Shown here one piece after another: positions 17,187-25,032 of a stretch of 64,000 nucleotides of DNA. A program made the translations under genes and the position numbers. The stretch is taken from the NCBI GenBank assembly GCA_014238425.1, contig JABABD010000031.1:1-64000 (forward strand), read 5' to 3'. A model generated the notes under the pieces. The model saw only the letters and a program-made list of their open reading frames with translations. It made no database searches and was not told where the DNA came from. This DNA is from Flavobacteriaceae bacterium (GTDB taxonomy: Bacteria; Bacteroidota; Bacteroidia; Flavobacteriales; Flavobacteriaceae). Position 1 is the stretch's first letter. Every line of letters starts with the position of its first letter.

Positions 17187-17726
17187 TTATTGTTTCCATA
17201 ATGGCCAAACGTTCTGTGAATCCTGGTCATTTTTATGAGGAATATAGGCAAACCAACTTACTTCTGTGGGTCGATTTCTATGTCCAATAATGGTGTCCTT
17301 GAATCTATCTATGGACAGACGATCCGAAAACCCATTAGTTCCTACCAAAATGGTCCATTTTATGTTTTCCCTGAACGTAATGCTCAAGGTGTCATTTTCA
17401 AGTTCCGGCCGTTGTCCGGTTATTGGTTGAATTTGGGCAAATAATTCCGTAGAATTAGAGATTGTCAAGAACTGAACTTCAGCAATATGTTCAATGGATT
17501 TCGTGCTGTCATTTGCACGTCGACTTCCAAAACCAACTCTAATGGGATAGCCCATTCTGGCAGCATCTATTAATTCTTGTTTGTTCCCAAAAACTGGTTT
17601 CCCTGCGCTGTCATTTCTGTATAGCAATTTCCAGCCTTGCTCATCGTTGGCCATACTCTTTTCGGAAGTTTTTTCACATCCAAATAAGAAAGCAACAATG
17701 AACATTAGATGAAAATATGATCTCAT
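17187..17726 (-). CDS. Unrecognised lipoprotein
   Basis: 179 residues with a type II signal peptide ending in the lipobox FLFGC (Cys about 17), so it should be lipid-anchored. The mature part contains YPIRVGFGSRR and IKWTILVGTNG, conserved-looking patches of a Bacteroidota family that I have no function for. It is the first gene of a two-gene unit with the small membrane protein immediately downstream. The 150 bases upstream hold an AT-rich inverted repeat (17767-17787). Confidence 0.75.
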   Translation of the reverse strand: MRSYFHLMFIVAFLFGCEKTSEKSMANDEQGWKLLYRNDSAGKPVFGNKQELIDAARMGYPIRVGFGSRRANDSTKSIEHIAEVQFLTISNSTELFAQIQPITGQRPELENDTLSITFRENIKWTILVGTNGFSDRLSIDRFKDTIIGHRNRPTEVSWFAYIPHKNDQDSQNVWPLWKQ

Positions 17727-17766
17727 TTGATTAAGGTTTATATGTAGTATGCTTGTGTTGCATTTG

Positions 17767-17787
17767 TTTAGTAACTAATTTACTAAA
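17767..17787. other. Inverted repeat upstream of lipoprotein gene
   Basis: TTTAGTAA and TTACTAAA are perfect 8-base arms around a 5-base loop, 41 bases before the lipoprotein start at 17726. It could be an operator or a weak hairpin. AT-rich arms of this size can arise by chance. Confidence 0.25.
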
Positions 17788-17876
17788 TAAACCCTTCCAA
17801 TTGTTCGTTAATGAGAATTTCTGATTAATGAATAAGGGAATAGTAAATCTGGAATCTTTTTGCTCAAAGCGTCAGA

Positions 17877-19277
17877 TTAGCTTATAATCTTCAGAGGATC
17901 CGTACTTTTCCAGTTCCCTCTCGTAAAATCTGGGAAGGCTTGTGGCGCTCCATTATTGGCTACCGATGTTTCACTTAACGGTGAAACAGCACTCCACAGA
18001 CACCCTTCATAAACGTTTTGGTCTAGCGGTAATCCTTTTTGTAGGCACTCTATAATGCGATATACCATGATGCCATCCATGCCGCCGTGGCCGCTACCTT
18101 TTGCTGTTTCATTAAGACGCTTGTATAATGGATGATCGTACTTTTCGTAAAGGGCAGCAAGATGTTCGCCTTGTACCCAACGATGGTGATTCTCTGTTAC
18201 GCCTTCAAAACCGCCATCAAAAGCAGCGCGCGTAGGAAAACCAGCAAGAATACCCTTTGTGCCTTGTATCAGGTTGTGCCTAGAATATGGCCTAGGACTT
18301 GTTTCGTCCCATTGTACCATAATAGTGCGACCCAAATTGGTTTTTATAATAGAGGTGTTCATATCGCCTCCTTTATAGTCTAGTTTGTTCCATTTATGCT
18401 CAGGCGCATAGTTTTTTTCAGCATATAGCTGACGCCCAAGTGCTGGTGTCGAAAATGACACTAGCGTGTTAAAAGTATCGTCTGTCCTACCTATGTTCAT
18501 ATACTGAGCAACTGGTCCTAAACCATGAGTTGGGTATAAGTTGCCATTACGATTTGCGTAATGATGCGTACGCCATGATCCTGTGCCACGTTCTTGTTCC
18601 TCCATTTGGAAACGCAGCTCATGGATATAGGCAGCTTCCGCGTGCAATAATTCACCCACAACGCCTTGACGACACATATTCAAGAACATTAATTCATCGC
18701 GACTATAATTCACGTTCTCCATCATCATGCAGTGTTTTTCAGTACGTTCTGAAGTATTGACAATGTCCCACATTTCGTCTATGGTTACAGCCATTGGTAC
18801 TTCTACAAAAACATGAGCACCTTTATTCATAGCTTCTATGGCCATCGGTGCATGATTTTTCCAGTTGGTCGCAACAAAAACTACATCTGGTTTTACGTCC
18901 TCGAGCATAACTTTCCACTTATCCTCATCGCCATAATACATCGCAACATCTTTATGGCGCTCACCAGCACCAATTTCATTAGCTTTAGTTGCCCATTTAC
19001 GCACGTTATCTTCGTACAAATCACTAATCGCTACAACTTCTGTGCCTTCCAACATTGCAGAGAATTGCATATGATAACCGCCTCGAGCACCTACGCCAAT
19101 AAAGGCCATACGAACATTTTCAATTTTAGGAGCAGCAAATCCACCCATGTATTTTCCGCCAGATTCTGGAATTTTTTCTTCAGTGTTGGCACAGTTACTC
19201 AATAATGGACTTACAGCTACTGCTGCACCTGAAAGCGCTGTTTTTCGGATGAAATCTCTTCTATCAAGGTTTTTCAT
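17877..19277 (-). CDS. Gfo/Idh/MocA oxidoreductase, GH109-like glycosidase
   Basis: 466 residues with a Tat-type leader (RRDFIRKTALSGAAVAVSPLL) ending at a cysteine (SNC), so probably exported folded and possibly lipidated. The NAD-binding motif FIGVGARGGYH (about 58-68) and EVPMAVT follow. HYANRNGNLYPTHGLGPVAQ and GSGHGGMDGIMV are signature stretches of GH109, whose founding member (Elizabethkingia NagA) removes alpha-N-acetylgalactosamine by an NAD-dependent redox mechanism. Not all Tat-exported members have that specificity, so the substrate is inferred. Ends near the PD40 lipoprotein operon but has its own upstream gap of only 24 bases, so it may be co-transcribed with 19302-20270. Confidence 0.85.
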   Translation of the reverse strand: MKNLDRRDFIRKTALSGAAVAVSPLLSNCANTEEKIPESGGKYMGGFAAPKIENVRMAFIGVGARGGYHMQFSAMLEGTEVVAISDLYEDNVRKWATKANEIGAGERHKDVAMYYGDEDKWKVMLEDVKPDVVFVATNWKNHAPMAIEAMNKGAHVFVEVPMAVTIDEMWDIVNTSERTEKHCMMMENVNYSRDELMFLNMCRQGVVGELLHAEAAYIHELRFQMEEQERGTGSWRTHHYANRNGNLYPTHGLGPVAQYMNIGRTDDTFNTLVSFSTPALGRQLYAEKNYAPEHKWNKLDYKGGDMNTSIIKTNLGRTIMVQWDETSPRPYSRHNLIQGTKGILAGFPTRAAFDGGFEGVTENHHRWVQGEHLAALYEKYDHPLYKRLNETAKGSGHGGMDGIMVYRIIECLQKGLPLDQNVYEGCLWSAVSPLSETSVANNGAPQAFPDFTRGNWKSTDPLKIIS

Positions 19278-19301
19278 AGGATTAGTTTTTTTGAAAATAA
19301 A

Positions 19302-20270
19302 TTAGTTTAAATCTAATGCGTTAATGTGTATTCTATAAATATTACCCAAACCATTTTCTAAACTGTTGGATATGTTGGTAAATTCTTCTATAGTATTAAT
19401 TCTCTTATCTGGTGCTTGAGTTCTATTACTTGTAAAATAAAAATTATGGTTTGTGTAATCTATAAAAGGACAATAATCCAGTGATTTAGAATTCACAATG
19501 TCTCCCATATTTTTTGATGCAGACCAATGACCCTGATTGTCTTTTTTACTGTAATATAAGTCGCCGCCACCCAAATCATCCGATCTTCCATAGGAACTGA
19601 AAATCAAGAGGTCTTCATTGGGGCTAATGTAGGCGTTGAATTCGAACATCTTGGTGTTTATCATGCTGTCCAACACCTTTGCTGGTTGGTAGTTGCCATC
19701 CTTGAATTCGCTCATGAAAATATCTTCCCTGCCAATACCTGTATCTCTCGTAGCGGTAAAATATAAATTACCATTACGACTTACCGATGGATAAAATTCA
19801 TCTTTATCTGTATTAATGTTCGAATTCAATATAACAGGGTTTCCCCAATCGCTATCTAATTTTTGAACTACCCAGATATTGTAATCTCCTTTTTTTAAAG
19901 TATCATTAATTGGTCTGTTAGATGCAAAGAATAGCTGATTGCCATCTAATGAGAAAAAAGGTTCAATATCGTTATAGGTGCCTGAGAAACTCAGTATTTT
20001 TTTATCATCCCAGATACCATTCGCTTTTTTTTGAATGGATACAAGACTTCTTATGGTTTGGTTGTGATTCCCTAGAGTATATATGATCTCATTGCCTGAA
20101 GGTGAAATAGCGATGTCCCTTTCGTATAGATTCGTCGAGACATAATTTTCAGAAAACAATTCGAGCGTTTCAGGGCTTTTATTAAGTTCGATCAAATCTT
20201 TGTGTTCAGATTGACAACTTGTAAGTATTAAAAATACGGCGACGATTATTGATTGAAGAATATGTTTCAT
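19302..20270 (-). CDS. PD40 beta-propeller lipoprotein
   Basis: 322 residues with a lipobox (ILTSC, Cys about 19). At least four PD40/TolB-like blades are visible, with strings such as EPFFSLDGNQLFFASNR, FYPSVSRNGNLYFTATR and AYISPNEDLLIFSSYG. These propellers bind ligands or proteins in the envelope; the partner is unknown. It lies between the GH109-like gene (24 bases downstream) and the response regulator gene on the same strand. Confidence 0.82.
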   Translation of the reverse strand: MKHILQSIIVAVFLILTSCQSEHKDLIELNKSPETLELFSENYVSTNLYERDIAISPSGNEIIYTLGNHNQTIRSLVSIQKKANGIWDDKKILSFSGTYNDIEPFFSLDGNQLFFASNRPINDTLKKGDYNIWVVQKLDSDWGNPVILNSNINTDKDEFYPSVSRNGNLYFTATRDTGIGREDIFMSEFKDGNYQPAKVLDSMINTKMFEFNAYISPNEDLLIFSSYGRSDDLGGGDLYYSKKDNQGHWSASKNMGDIVNSKSLDYCPFIDYTNHNFYFTSNRTQAPDKRINTIEEFTNISNSLENGLGNIYRIHINALDLN

Positions 20271-20341
20271 AGACTATTTTTTAATGCGCTTCTGATTATT
20301 ATCGATGCAGTAGCTACATTCAATCTAACAAAGTTATAAAA

Positions 20342-20968
20342 CTACAAATTTTTAATAGCGTAATTGACAAGACCAGTATTACTTTTTATGCCTAGTTTTT
20401 TATGAATGTTCTTTCTATGGGTGTCAATGGTATACTTGCTGATCTTTAATTGTTTTGCCATTTCTAATGATGTACGCCCTTTTGCCAATAAGTCAAGAAT
20501 TTCTTTTTCACGTCGTGTCAAGATCTCTTCACCCAAAAAAGGGTTTTTTTTAAACCAATCCTTAATGTCTTTTGGAAGATTATCACTGAAGTAATGAGTG
20601 CCTTTCATTAGTGTGTGTATAGCAAGAATCAATTCTTTTTTTTCAACATTCTTGGTCACATAGCCTTTTGCGCCCGCTTCTAACATTTCGGTGACATCTA
20701 CACTTTGATCATACATGCTTAGGGCCAGAACATGAATTTCAGGATACTCTTTTGAAAGCATTTTAGTTACCGAGATGCCATCTAATATTGGCATTCTAAT
20801 ATCAGTGATGACGATATCTGGACATAAACCATCTTCAATCTGTTTGATAAGCTCAAGACCATTGTTAGCCTCTCCAACAATCTCAATGTTGATTTCTTTT
20901 GAGAGTATGGACTTAATACCATCAATAAACAATTGATGATCATCTGCTATCATTATCTTTACTTTCAT
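20342..20968 (-). CDS. NarL/LuxR-family response regulator
   Basis: 208 residues. Receiver domain 1-120 with the acidic pocket IADDHQ (Asp9, Asp10), phospho-acceptor Asp56 in VITDIRMPILDG, the T/S switch in LALSMYD and Lys in YVTKN. The C-terminal LuxR-type helix-turn-helix starts at LTRREKEILDLLAKGRTSLE (about 143-162). It begins inside the last codons of the kinase gene (4-base overlap), so kinase and regulator are coupled. It should act on DNA after phosphorylation by the TPR kinase encoded just upstream, if that kinase is still made. Confidence 0.93.
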   Translation of the reverse strand: MKVKIMIADDHQLFIDGIKSILSKEINIEIVGEANNGLELIKQIEDGLCPDIVITDIRMPILDGISVTKMLSKEYPEIHVLALSMYDQSVDVTEMLEAGAKGYVTKNVEKKELILAIHTLMKGTHYFSDNLPKDIKDWFKKNPFLGEEILTRREKEILDLLAKGRTSLEMAKQLKISKYTIDTHRKNIHKKLGIKSNTGLVNYAIKNL

Positions 20969-21684
20969 AAAGGAATGTTTAATATAATAGTCGTTCCGTT
21001 TCCTTCGGAAGTATCTATAACAAACTCTCCGTTAATTCTATCGATTCTTTTTTCAATATTTATCAGTCCTATCCCAGATCCTGTTTTATTAATATTAAAA
21101 CCTTTACCATTGTCTTCTACGATAATGTTCAATATATTGTCATGTTCAGAGAATTGTATAATGGCTTCAGTGGCATTTGCATGTTTTATGATATTGGTAA
21201 GTAGTTCTTGGATGATTCTGAAAATCTGGATTTCCAATGCATTCTCTATGCGTTTGTCCACATCAACATTTATAACTTTAATGAGCGTTTTTTTAGAATC
21301 CGAAATTTGTTTAGCGATGGCTTTTGTAGATGGAATGAGCCCTTTAGTTATTTGAGCTCCAAAATTCTTGTTTTTGGACATGTTTCGAATTTCGTCATAA
21401 GTATTGTTCATTAAGCTTTTTAATCTATTGTAAAAACTAGAAAAATCTTCGTGATCGTCATAACTTTCTAGATACAGTTTTAGAGTTGCCACCTTGCTTC
21501 CTAGATTATCATGTAAATCTGCAGCCATTTTGACACGTTCTTTTTCTTGTGCATCTAAAATCGCATCTATCCCATCTAATTCTTGTGATCTTAAAAGTTG
21601 ATTGAAATTTTGCTCTTGAATAGTGAGGTCCTGTTCCATTATAATGTGCTTTTTTTTGACATTTTTAAGAAGGATATAAATCAA
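20965..21684 (-). CDS. Histidine kinase half of interrupted TPR sensor kinase
   Basis: Kinase part of a HisKA_3/HATPase_c sensor: phosphorylated His in AADLHDNLGSKVA, N-box in ELLTNIIKHANAT, G-boxes VEDNGKGF and GSGIGLINIEKRI. The coordinates start at a TTG; the first ATG in frame is at 21639. Either start would leave out the membrane segment encoded at about 21667-21727 (LLFAALTALILTFLLIY) in whole or part. The frame is continuous with the TPR gene upstream, with only one TAA between (21793-21795). So this is probably not an independent gene but the tail of a 640-residue protein. Confidence 0.8.
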   Translation of the reverse strand: MIYILLKNVKKKHIIMEQDLTIQEQNFNQLLRSQELDGIDAILDAQEKERVKMAADLHDNLGSKVATLKLYLESYDDHEDFSSFYNRLKSLMNNTYDEIRNMSKNKNFGAQITKGLIPSTKAIAKQISDSKKTLIKVINVDVDKRIENALEIQIFRIIQELLTNIIKHANATEAIIQFSEHDNILNIIVEDNGKGFNINKTGSGIGLINIEKRIDRINGEFVIDTSEGNGTTIILNIPL

Positions 21685-21792
21685 TAGAAAAGTAAGGATG
21701 AGAGCAGTTAGTGCGGCAAATAAGAGGTTACGATTTTGTTTTCTTTGATAATTAGCTTGCAGGTTATCAGTTGTGAGTTGAAGTATCTCTTT

Positions 21793-22887
21793 TTATTTTT
21801 TCTCAGTTTCGTACTTCGTTTGGATATTTAAAATGGTCTCTTGGTTTTTCACACTTAAAAGGCTGTCATTCAGTTTTTTGGATTTTTCTGAGAATTTTAG
21901 AGCTTCCTTTGTATTGTTGAGTTTTTGATAAGCCTCTTTAAGATTATTATATACAAAAACCAATTGCCTGCCTTTTACTACCGATGCGGCTTTTTTTAAG
22001 TAAGAAATAGCCATGTGATAATCACCATTTTTTAAATGCACATAACCTAGATTGCTCTCAGTGATCTCAATTCCAGACCTAAGGTTCAACGCGTTTTTTA
22101 ATTCAAGGGTCTTCTCTAGATAAGCCTTGGCTTTTTTAGTATCACTGTCCAAATATAAAGTTCCCAGATTATTATATATCAATGACAACGACCTTTTGTT
22201 ATCTAGTTCTGTAGCAAGTTTTTCGGCTTCCGAATTATAACGTATTGCTTTTAATGTATCTCCATTCTTAAAATGTTGCGTTGCTAAATTTGGTAATGTA
22301 ATGAGTTGAAACTGAGTTTGATTAAGACGATTGAATAAGTCCAGTGCTTTTTCACTGTATTCAATGGCCTTGGTATAATTATCTAATTCAGCAAACGCAC
22401 TGGCAATATTGCTATAGCATTTTGCAGCATTGAGGTCATCTTTTGTGTCTTCAAAAAAACGAGCACTCTCCGTAAGGGTTGTAATGGTTTGCTCGTAATT
22501 ACCTTGCCTCAATTGAATGGCTCCAAGACTTATATTGACAACCGCAATACGCTTTTCATCATTTTGCTTTTTTAGCAAGGATTTTGTGTTTTCAAAATAA
22601 TGGGATGCTGAATCTAACTGTGCTGTTAAAAAATGAAAGCGACCTAATTGATTATTGATTTCAGCTAAAAGCGAATCATTTCCACTGAATTTATAGGCCT
22701 TGTATGCATATTCTTTTCCTTTCTTAAGATCGATACGCTCATGAAGTTTTGCCAATTGAAGGTTTATAAGGGCAATCTCATAATTGTCTTTGGTAGTTTT
22801 TAGTAATGTGCTTAAACTATCTACTTGTACATTTTGAGAGAACAAAAAAAAAGGTATGAATGCTAAGAATAAAAGTATTTTTTTCAT
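21793..22887 (-). CDS. TPR sensor half of interrupted sensor kinase
   Basis: 364 residues. Signal peptide MKKILLFLAFIPFFLFSQ, then about seven TPR units from residue 30 to 340 (for example SNIASAFAELDNYTKAIEYS and YNNLGTLYLDSDTKKAKAYL), then a coiled tail ending ETILNIQTKYETEKK before TAA. It would be secreted to the periplasm without a membrane anchor if translation ends here. In intact homologues the same coiled tail runs straight into the membrane segment. Confidence 0.85.
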   Translation of the reverse strand: MKKILLFLAFIPFFLFSQNVQVDSLSTLLKTTKDNYEIALINLQLAKLHERIDLKKGKEYAYKAYKFSGNDSLLAEINNQLGRFHFLTAQLDSASHYFENTKSLLKKQNDEKRIAVVNISLGAIQLRQGNYEQTITTLTESARFFEDTKDDLNAAKCYSNIASAFAELDNYTKAIEYSEKALDLFNRLNQTQFQLITLPNLATQHFKNGDTLKAIRYNSEAEKLATELDNKRSLSLIYNNLGTLYLDSDTKKAKAYLEKTLELKNALNLRSGIEITESNLGYVHLKNGDYHMAISYLKKAASVVKGRQLVFVYNNLKEAYQKLNNTKEALKFSEKSKKLNDSLLSVKNQETILNIQTKYETEKK

Positions 22888-22992
22888 AAGACATGATCTT
22901 CATCACTCTTCAGCGAAAGGCAGTTAGCTATAAAGTTAACATTAATAATATAAAAGTTAAGTAAAAGTATACGGATATAAGTTTAAAGCGAA

Positions 22993-23008
22993 TACCTAAC
23001 ACTAGGTA
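22993..23008. promoter_or_regulatory. Palindrome upstream of T9SS cargo gene
   Basis: TACCTA-ACAC-TAGGTA is an exact inverted repeat, 58 bases before the ATG at 23066 and 106 bases before the divergent TPR-kinase start. Size and place suit an operator, but I know no matching regulator and chance is not excluded. Confidence 0.25.
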
Positions 23009-23065
23009 TATGCACTTGAATTTTTTAGGCATTACTTTATGGATTATAATCAAATGCTATTAATT

Positions 23066-24958
23066 ATGAAAAAAATTACACAGATTACTAAAAGAACTAT
23101 TGTTATTTTCACCTTATTGATTTTAGGAATCAACAATAGTTATTCTCAATGGACACAGATTGGTCAAGATATAGATGGTGAAGCTGCTGTCGATCGTTCT
23201 GGGAGATCTGTCTCTATATCTGCTGATGGATCAATAGTCGCTATTGGAGCTTCAGCCAATGATGGAAATGGAAGTGATTCTGGTCATGTACGAGTATATC
23301 AAAACATTAATGGAACATGGTTTCAATTGGGCCAAGATATTGATGGTTCAGCTGCAAGTATTTTTTTTGGAGACCGAGTATCTCTATCTTCTAATGGTCT
23401 AAGGTTAGCTGTACATGCGGTACGTAACACAGGTGCTAATATAGGAGCTGGAGAAACAAAAATTTATGATTTTATTGGAGGTAGCTGGACACAGATAGGT
23501 ACAGGTATTTTAGGAGCGGGAGATGGTGATGGAAGTAATAGTAAAATTGATTTATCTTCAGATGGATCGCGTATAGCTATTGGCGCTATTCCTAATAATA
23601 GTTTTGCAGGAATTGTACGCGTGTTCTCTTTTAATGGTGCTGATTGGGTTCAAACTGGTGCTGATTTTGTTGGTAATGCTAGTGACCAATTAGGAAAAGG
23701 AGTATCATTATCAGCCAATGGAATGCGTTTGGCAATAGCTATTGCTGGTGATGATACCTTAGGAAGCGGTTTAGGTAGTGCCAGAGTGTACGAGTATAAT
23801 GGCAGCACTTGGGCTGAATTAGGAACTGGAATTGCAGGAGAATTCTTTAATGATATTCCTGGAGGTGTTTCCTTGTCTAGTGATGGTAATAGAATTGCAA
23901 TGGGAGCTGCAGGTAATGATGGTAATGGTTTGGTTTCTGGCCATGTCAGAGTTTTTCAATATAATGGTAGTAATTGGATTCAAATAGGAAGTGATATTGA
24001 TGGAGAAGCCGTTGGTGATCAAATAGGTAACCATAATACATTTTCCTTAAGCTCTAATGGATTAATTGTGGCTATTGGATCAACTGGGAATGATAATAAT
24101 ACTGGGAATTCGAGTTGGAATGGAGGCCATGTTCGTATTTTCAGTTTTAATGGAATAGATTGGGTACAGCAAGGGGATGATATTGATGGTGAAGCTGTTC
24201 AGGATGAATCTGGTGGAGCTGTTTCAATTTCTGCTAATGGCATTGTAGCCATTGGAGCTTTTAACAATGATGGCAGTGCTAATTTAGCTGGTCACGTTAG
24301 AGTGTTTGAATTTCCTCAAACCATTTGGACAGGTACTCCTCTAACATTTTCTAAAGCAGATGGTACTGATTGGACACAAGAGGTAAACCAAGATAGAATT
24401 ACAGATAATGTGTGGTTAACACGAGCAGATACAGGAGGGCTTTTTAATATTGCCTCTGCAACAGAATATATGTCATCTATGAGTCCCGTAGATACCGAAT
24501 GGGCTTTTGGGATAATAGCAGATATTGAAACTTTGACTTTTGATACTTGGGAAAACACCAATGGAAGCGATCCGCAAGGCATGCTAAATTTAGACATGGT
24601 ACTTCATTTAATAACTGATAATACTTATATAGACATAAAATTTACATCCTGGACGGGAGGATTAAATAGAATGCTAAGTGGATACACTTATGAACGATCA
24701 ACAGATCAAAGCCTAGACATAGAAAACTTTGAAAACAAGAATGAAGCTAGGCTCTACCCAAACCCAACTAATGATCATTTTACCATAGACTCAAACAGCA
24801 CCATCAAAGCCGTGAAGATTTTAAGTATTACGGGCAAACTAATAGCAGAGTATCAAAGTCAAGAAAATTATAACATTTCAGGCTTAGCTTCAGGATTGTA
24901 TATTGTAAATATCGAAACTGGGACAGGGTTTGTGACAAAAAAACTAGTAGTGGACTAA
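23066..24958 (+). CDS. Secreted FG-GAP-like propeller protein with T9SS sorting domain
   Basis: About 630 residues. I take the ATG at 23066 because the signal peptide MKKITQITKRTIVIFTLLIL begins there. Six or seven repeats of roughly 55 residues follow, each with a core like QIGQDIDGEA, then SVSISADGSIVAIGA and GHVRVYQ, which resemble FG-GAP/propeller repeats common in flavobacterial surface proteins. The last 75 residues are a type A T9SS sorting domain (LYPNPTNDHFTI, then SGLASGLYIVNIETG and KKLVVD). The protein should be secreted by T9SS and perhaps held at the surface. Role unknown. It is convergent with polA, separated by a hairpin terminator. Confidence 0.88.
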   Translation: MKKITQITKRTIVIFTLLILGINNSYSQWTQIGQDIDGEAAVDRSGRSVSISADGSIVAIGASANDGNGSDSGHVRVYQNINGTWFQLGQDIDGSAASIFFGDRVSLSSNGLRLAVHAVRNTGANIGAGETKIYDFIGGSWTQIGTGILGAGDGDGSNSKIDLSSDGSRIAIGAIPNNSFAGIVRVFSFNGADWVQTGADFVGNASDQLGKGVSLSANGMRLAIAIAGDDTLGSGLGSARVYEYNGSTWAELGTGIAGEFFNDIPGGVSLSSDGNRIAMGAAGNDGNGLVSGHVRVFQYNGSNWIQIGSDIDGEAVGDQIGNHNTFSLSSNGLIVAIGSTGNDNNTGNSSWNGGHVRIFSFNGIDWVQQGDDIDGEAVQDESGGAVSISANGIVAIGAFNNDGSANLAGHVRVFEFPQTIWTGTPLTFSKADGTDWTQEVNQDRITDNVWLTRADTGGLFNIASATEYMSSMSPVDTEWAFGIIADIETLTFDTWENTNGSDPQGMLNLDMVLHLITDNTYIDIKFTSWTGGLNRMLSGYTYERSTDQSLDIENFENKNEARLYPNPTNDHFTIDSNSTIKAVKILSITGKLIAEYQSQENYNISGLASGLYIVNIETGTGFVTKKLVVD

Positions 24959-24998
24959 ATAACGTAAATGCTATTGATCAATTAAGTCTATTACTTCT

Positions 24999-25028
24999 AA
25001 CCGAAAGCAGAAATGTTTTCGGTTTTTT
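24999..25028. terminator. Intrinsic terminator between T9SS gene and polA
   Basis: AACCGAAA pairs with TTTCGGTT around an A/G-rich loop and is followed by TTTTTT. It is 40 bases past the T9SS gene stop and directly before the polA stop on the other strand. The plus-strand direction has the better T-run. Confidence 0.7.
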
Positions 25029-25032
25029 CATT

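Larger units (their letters stand above)
20965..22887 (-). pseudogene. Full-length TPR sensor kinase gene with in-frame TAA
   Basis: From 22887 to 20965 is a single frame of 641 codons, broken only by TAA at codon 365 (21795-21793). Codons 366-386 read KEILQLTTDNLQ and so on, then a membrane segment (about 387-407) and the kinase. This matches the common Bacteroidota layout: signal peptide, TPR repeats, one TM, HisKA_3, HATPase. A one-base change from a Lys, Glu or Gln codon would explain it. The stop lies in the A-rich run AAAAAATAAAAAG, so a sequencing error or slippage is also possible. As written, the sensor and kinase are uncoupled. Confidence 0.8.

Noticed and set aside
21684..21793. 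Frameshift as the cause of the split TPR kinase
   Set aside because: Counting bases shows both halves share one frame (1923 bases = 641 codons). The break is a stop codon, not an insertion or deletion.
23066..24300. Tandem DNA repeats or CRISPR in the T9SS gene
   Set aside because: The repeats are at protein level with about 55-residue units and low DNA identity. No CRISPR-like spacer pattern was seen anywhere in the window.
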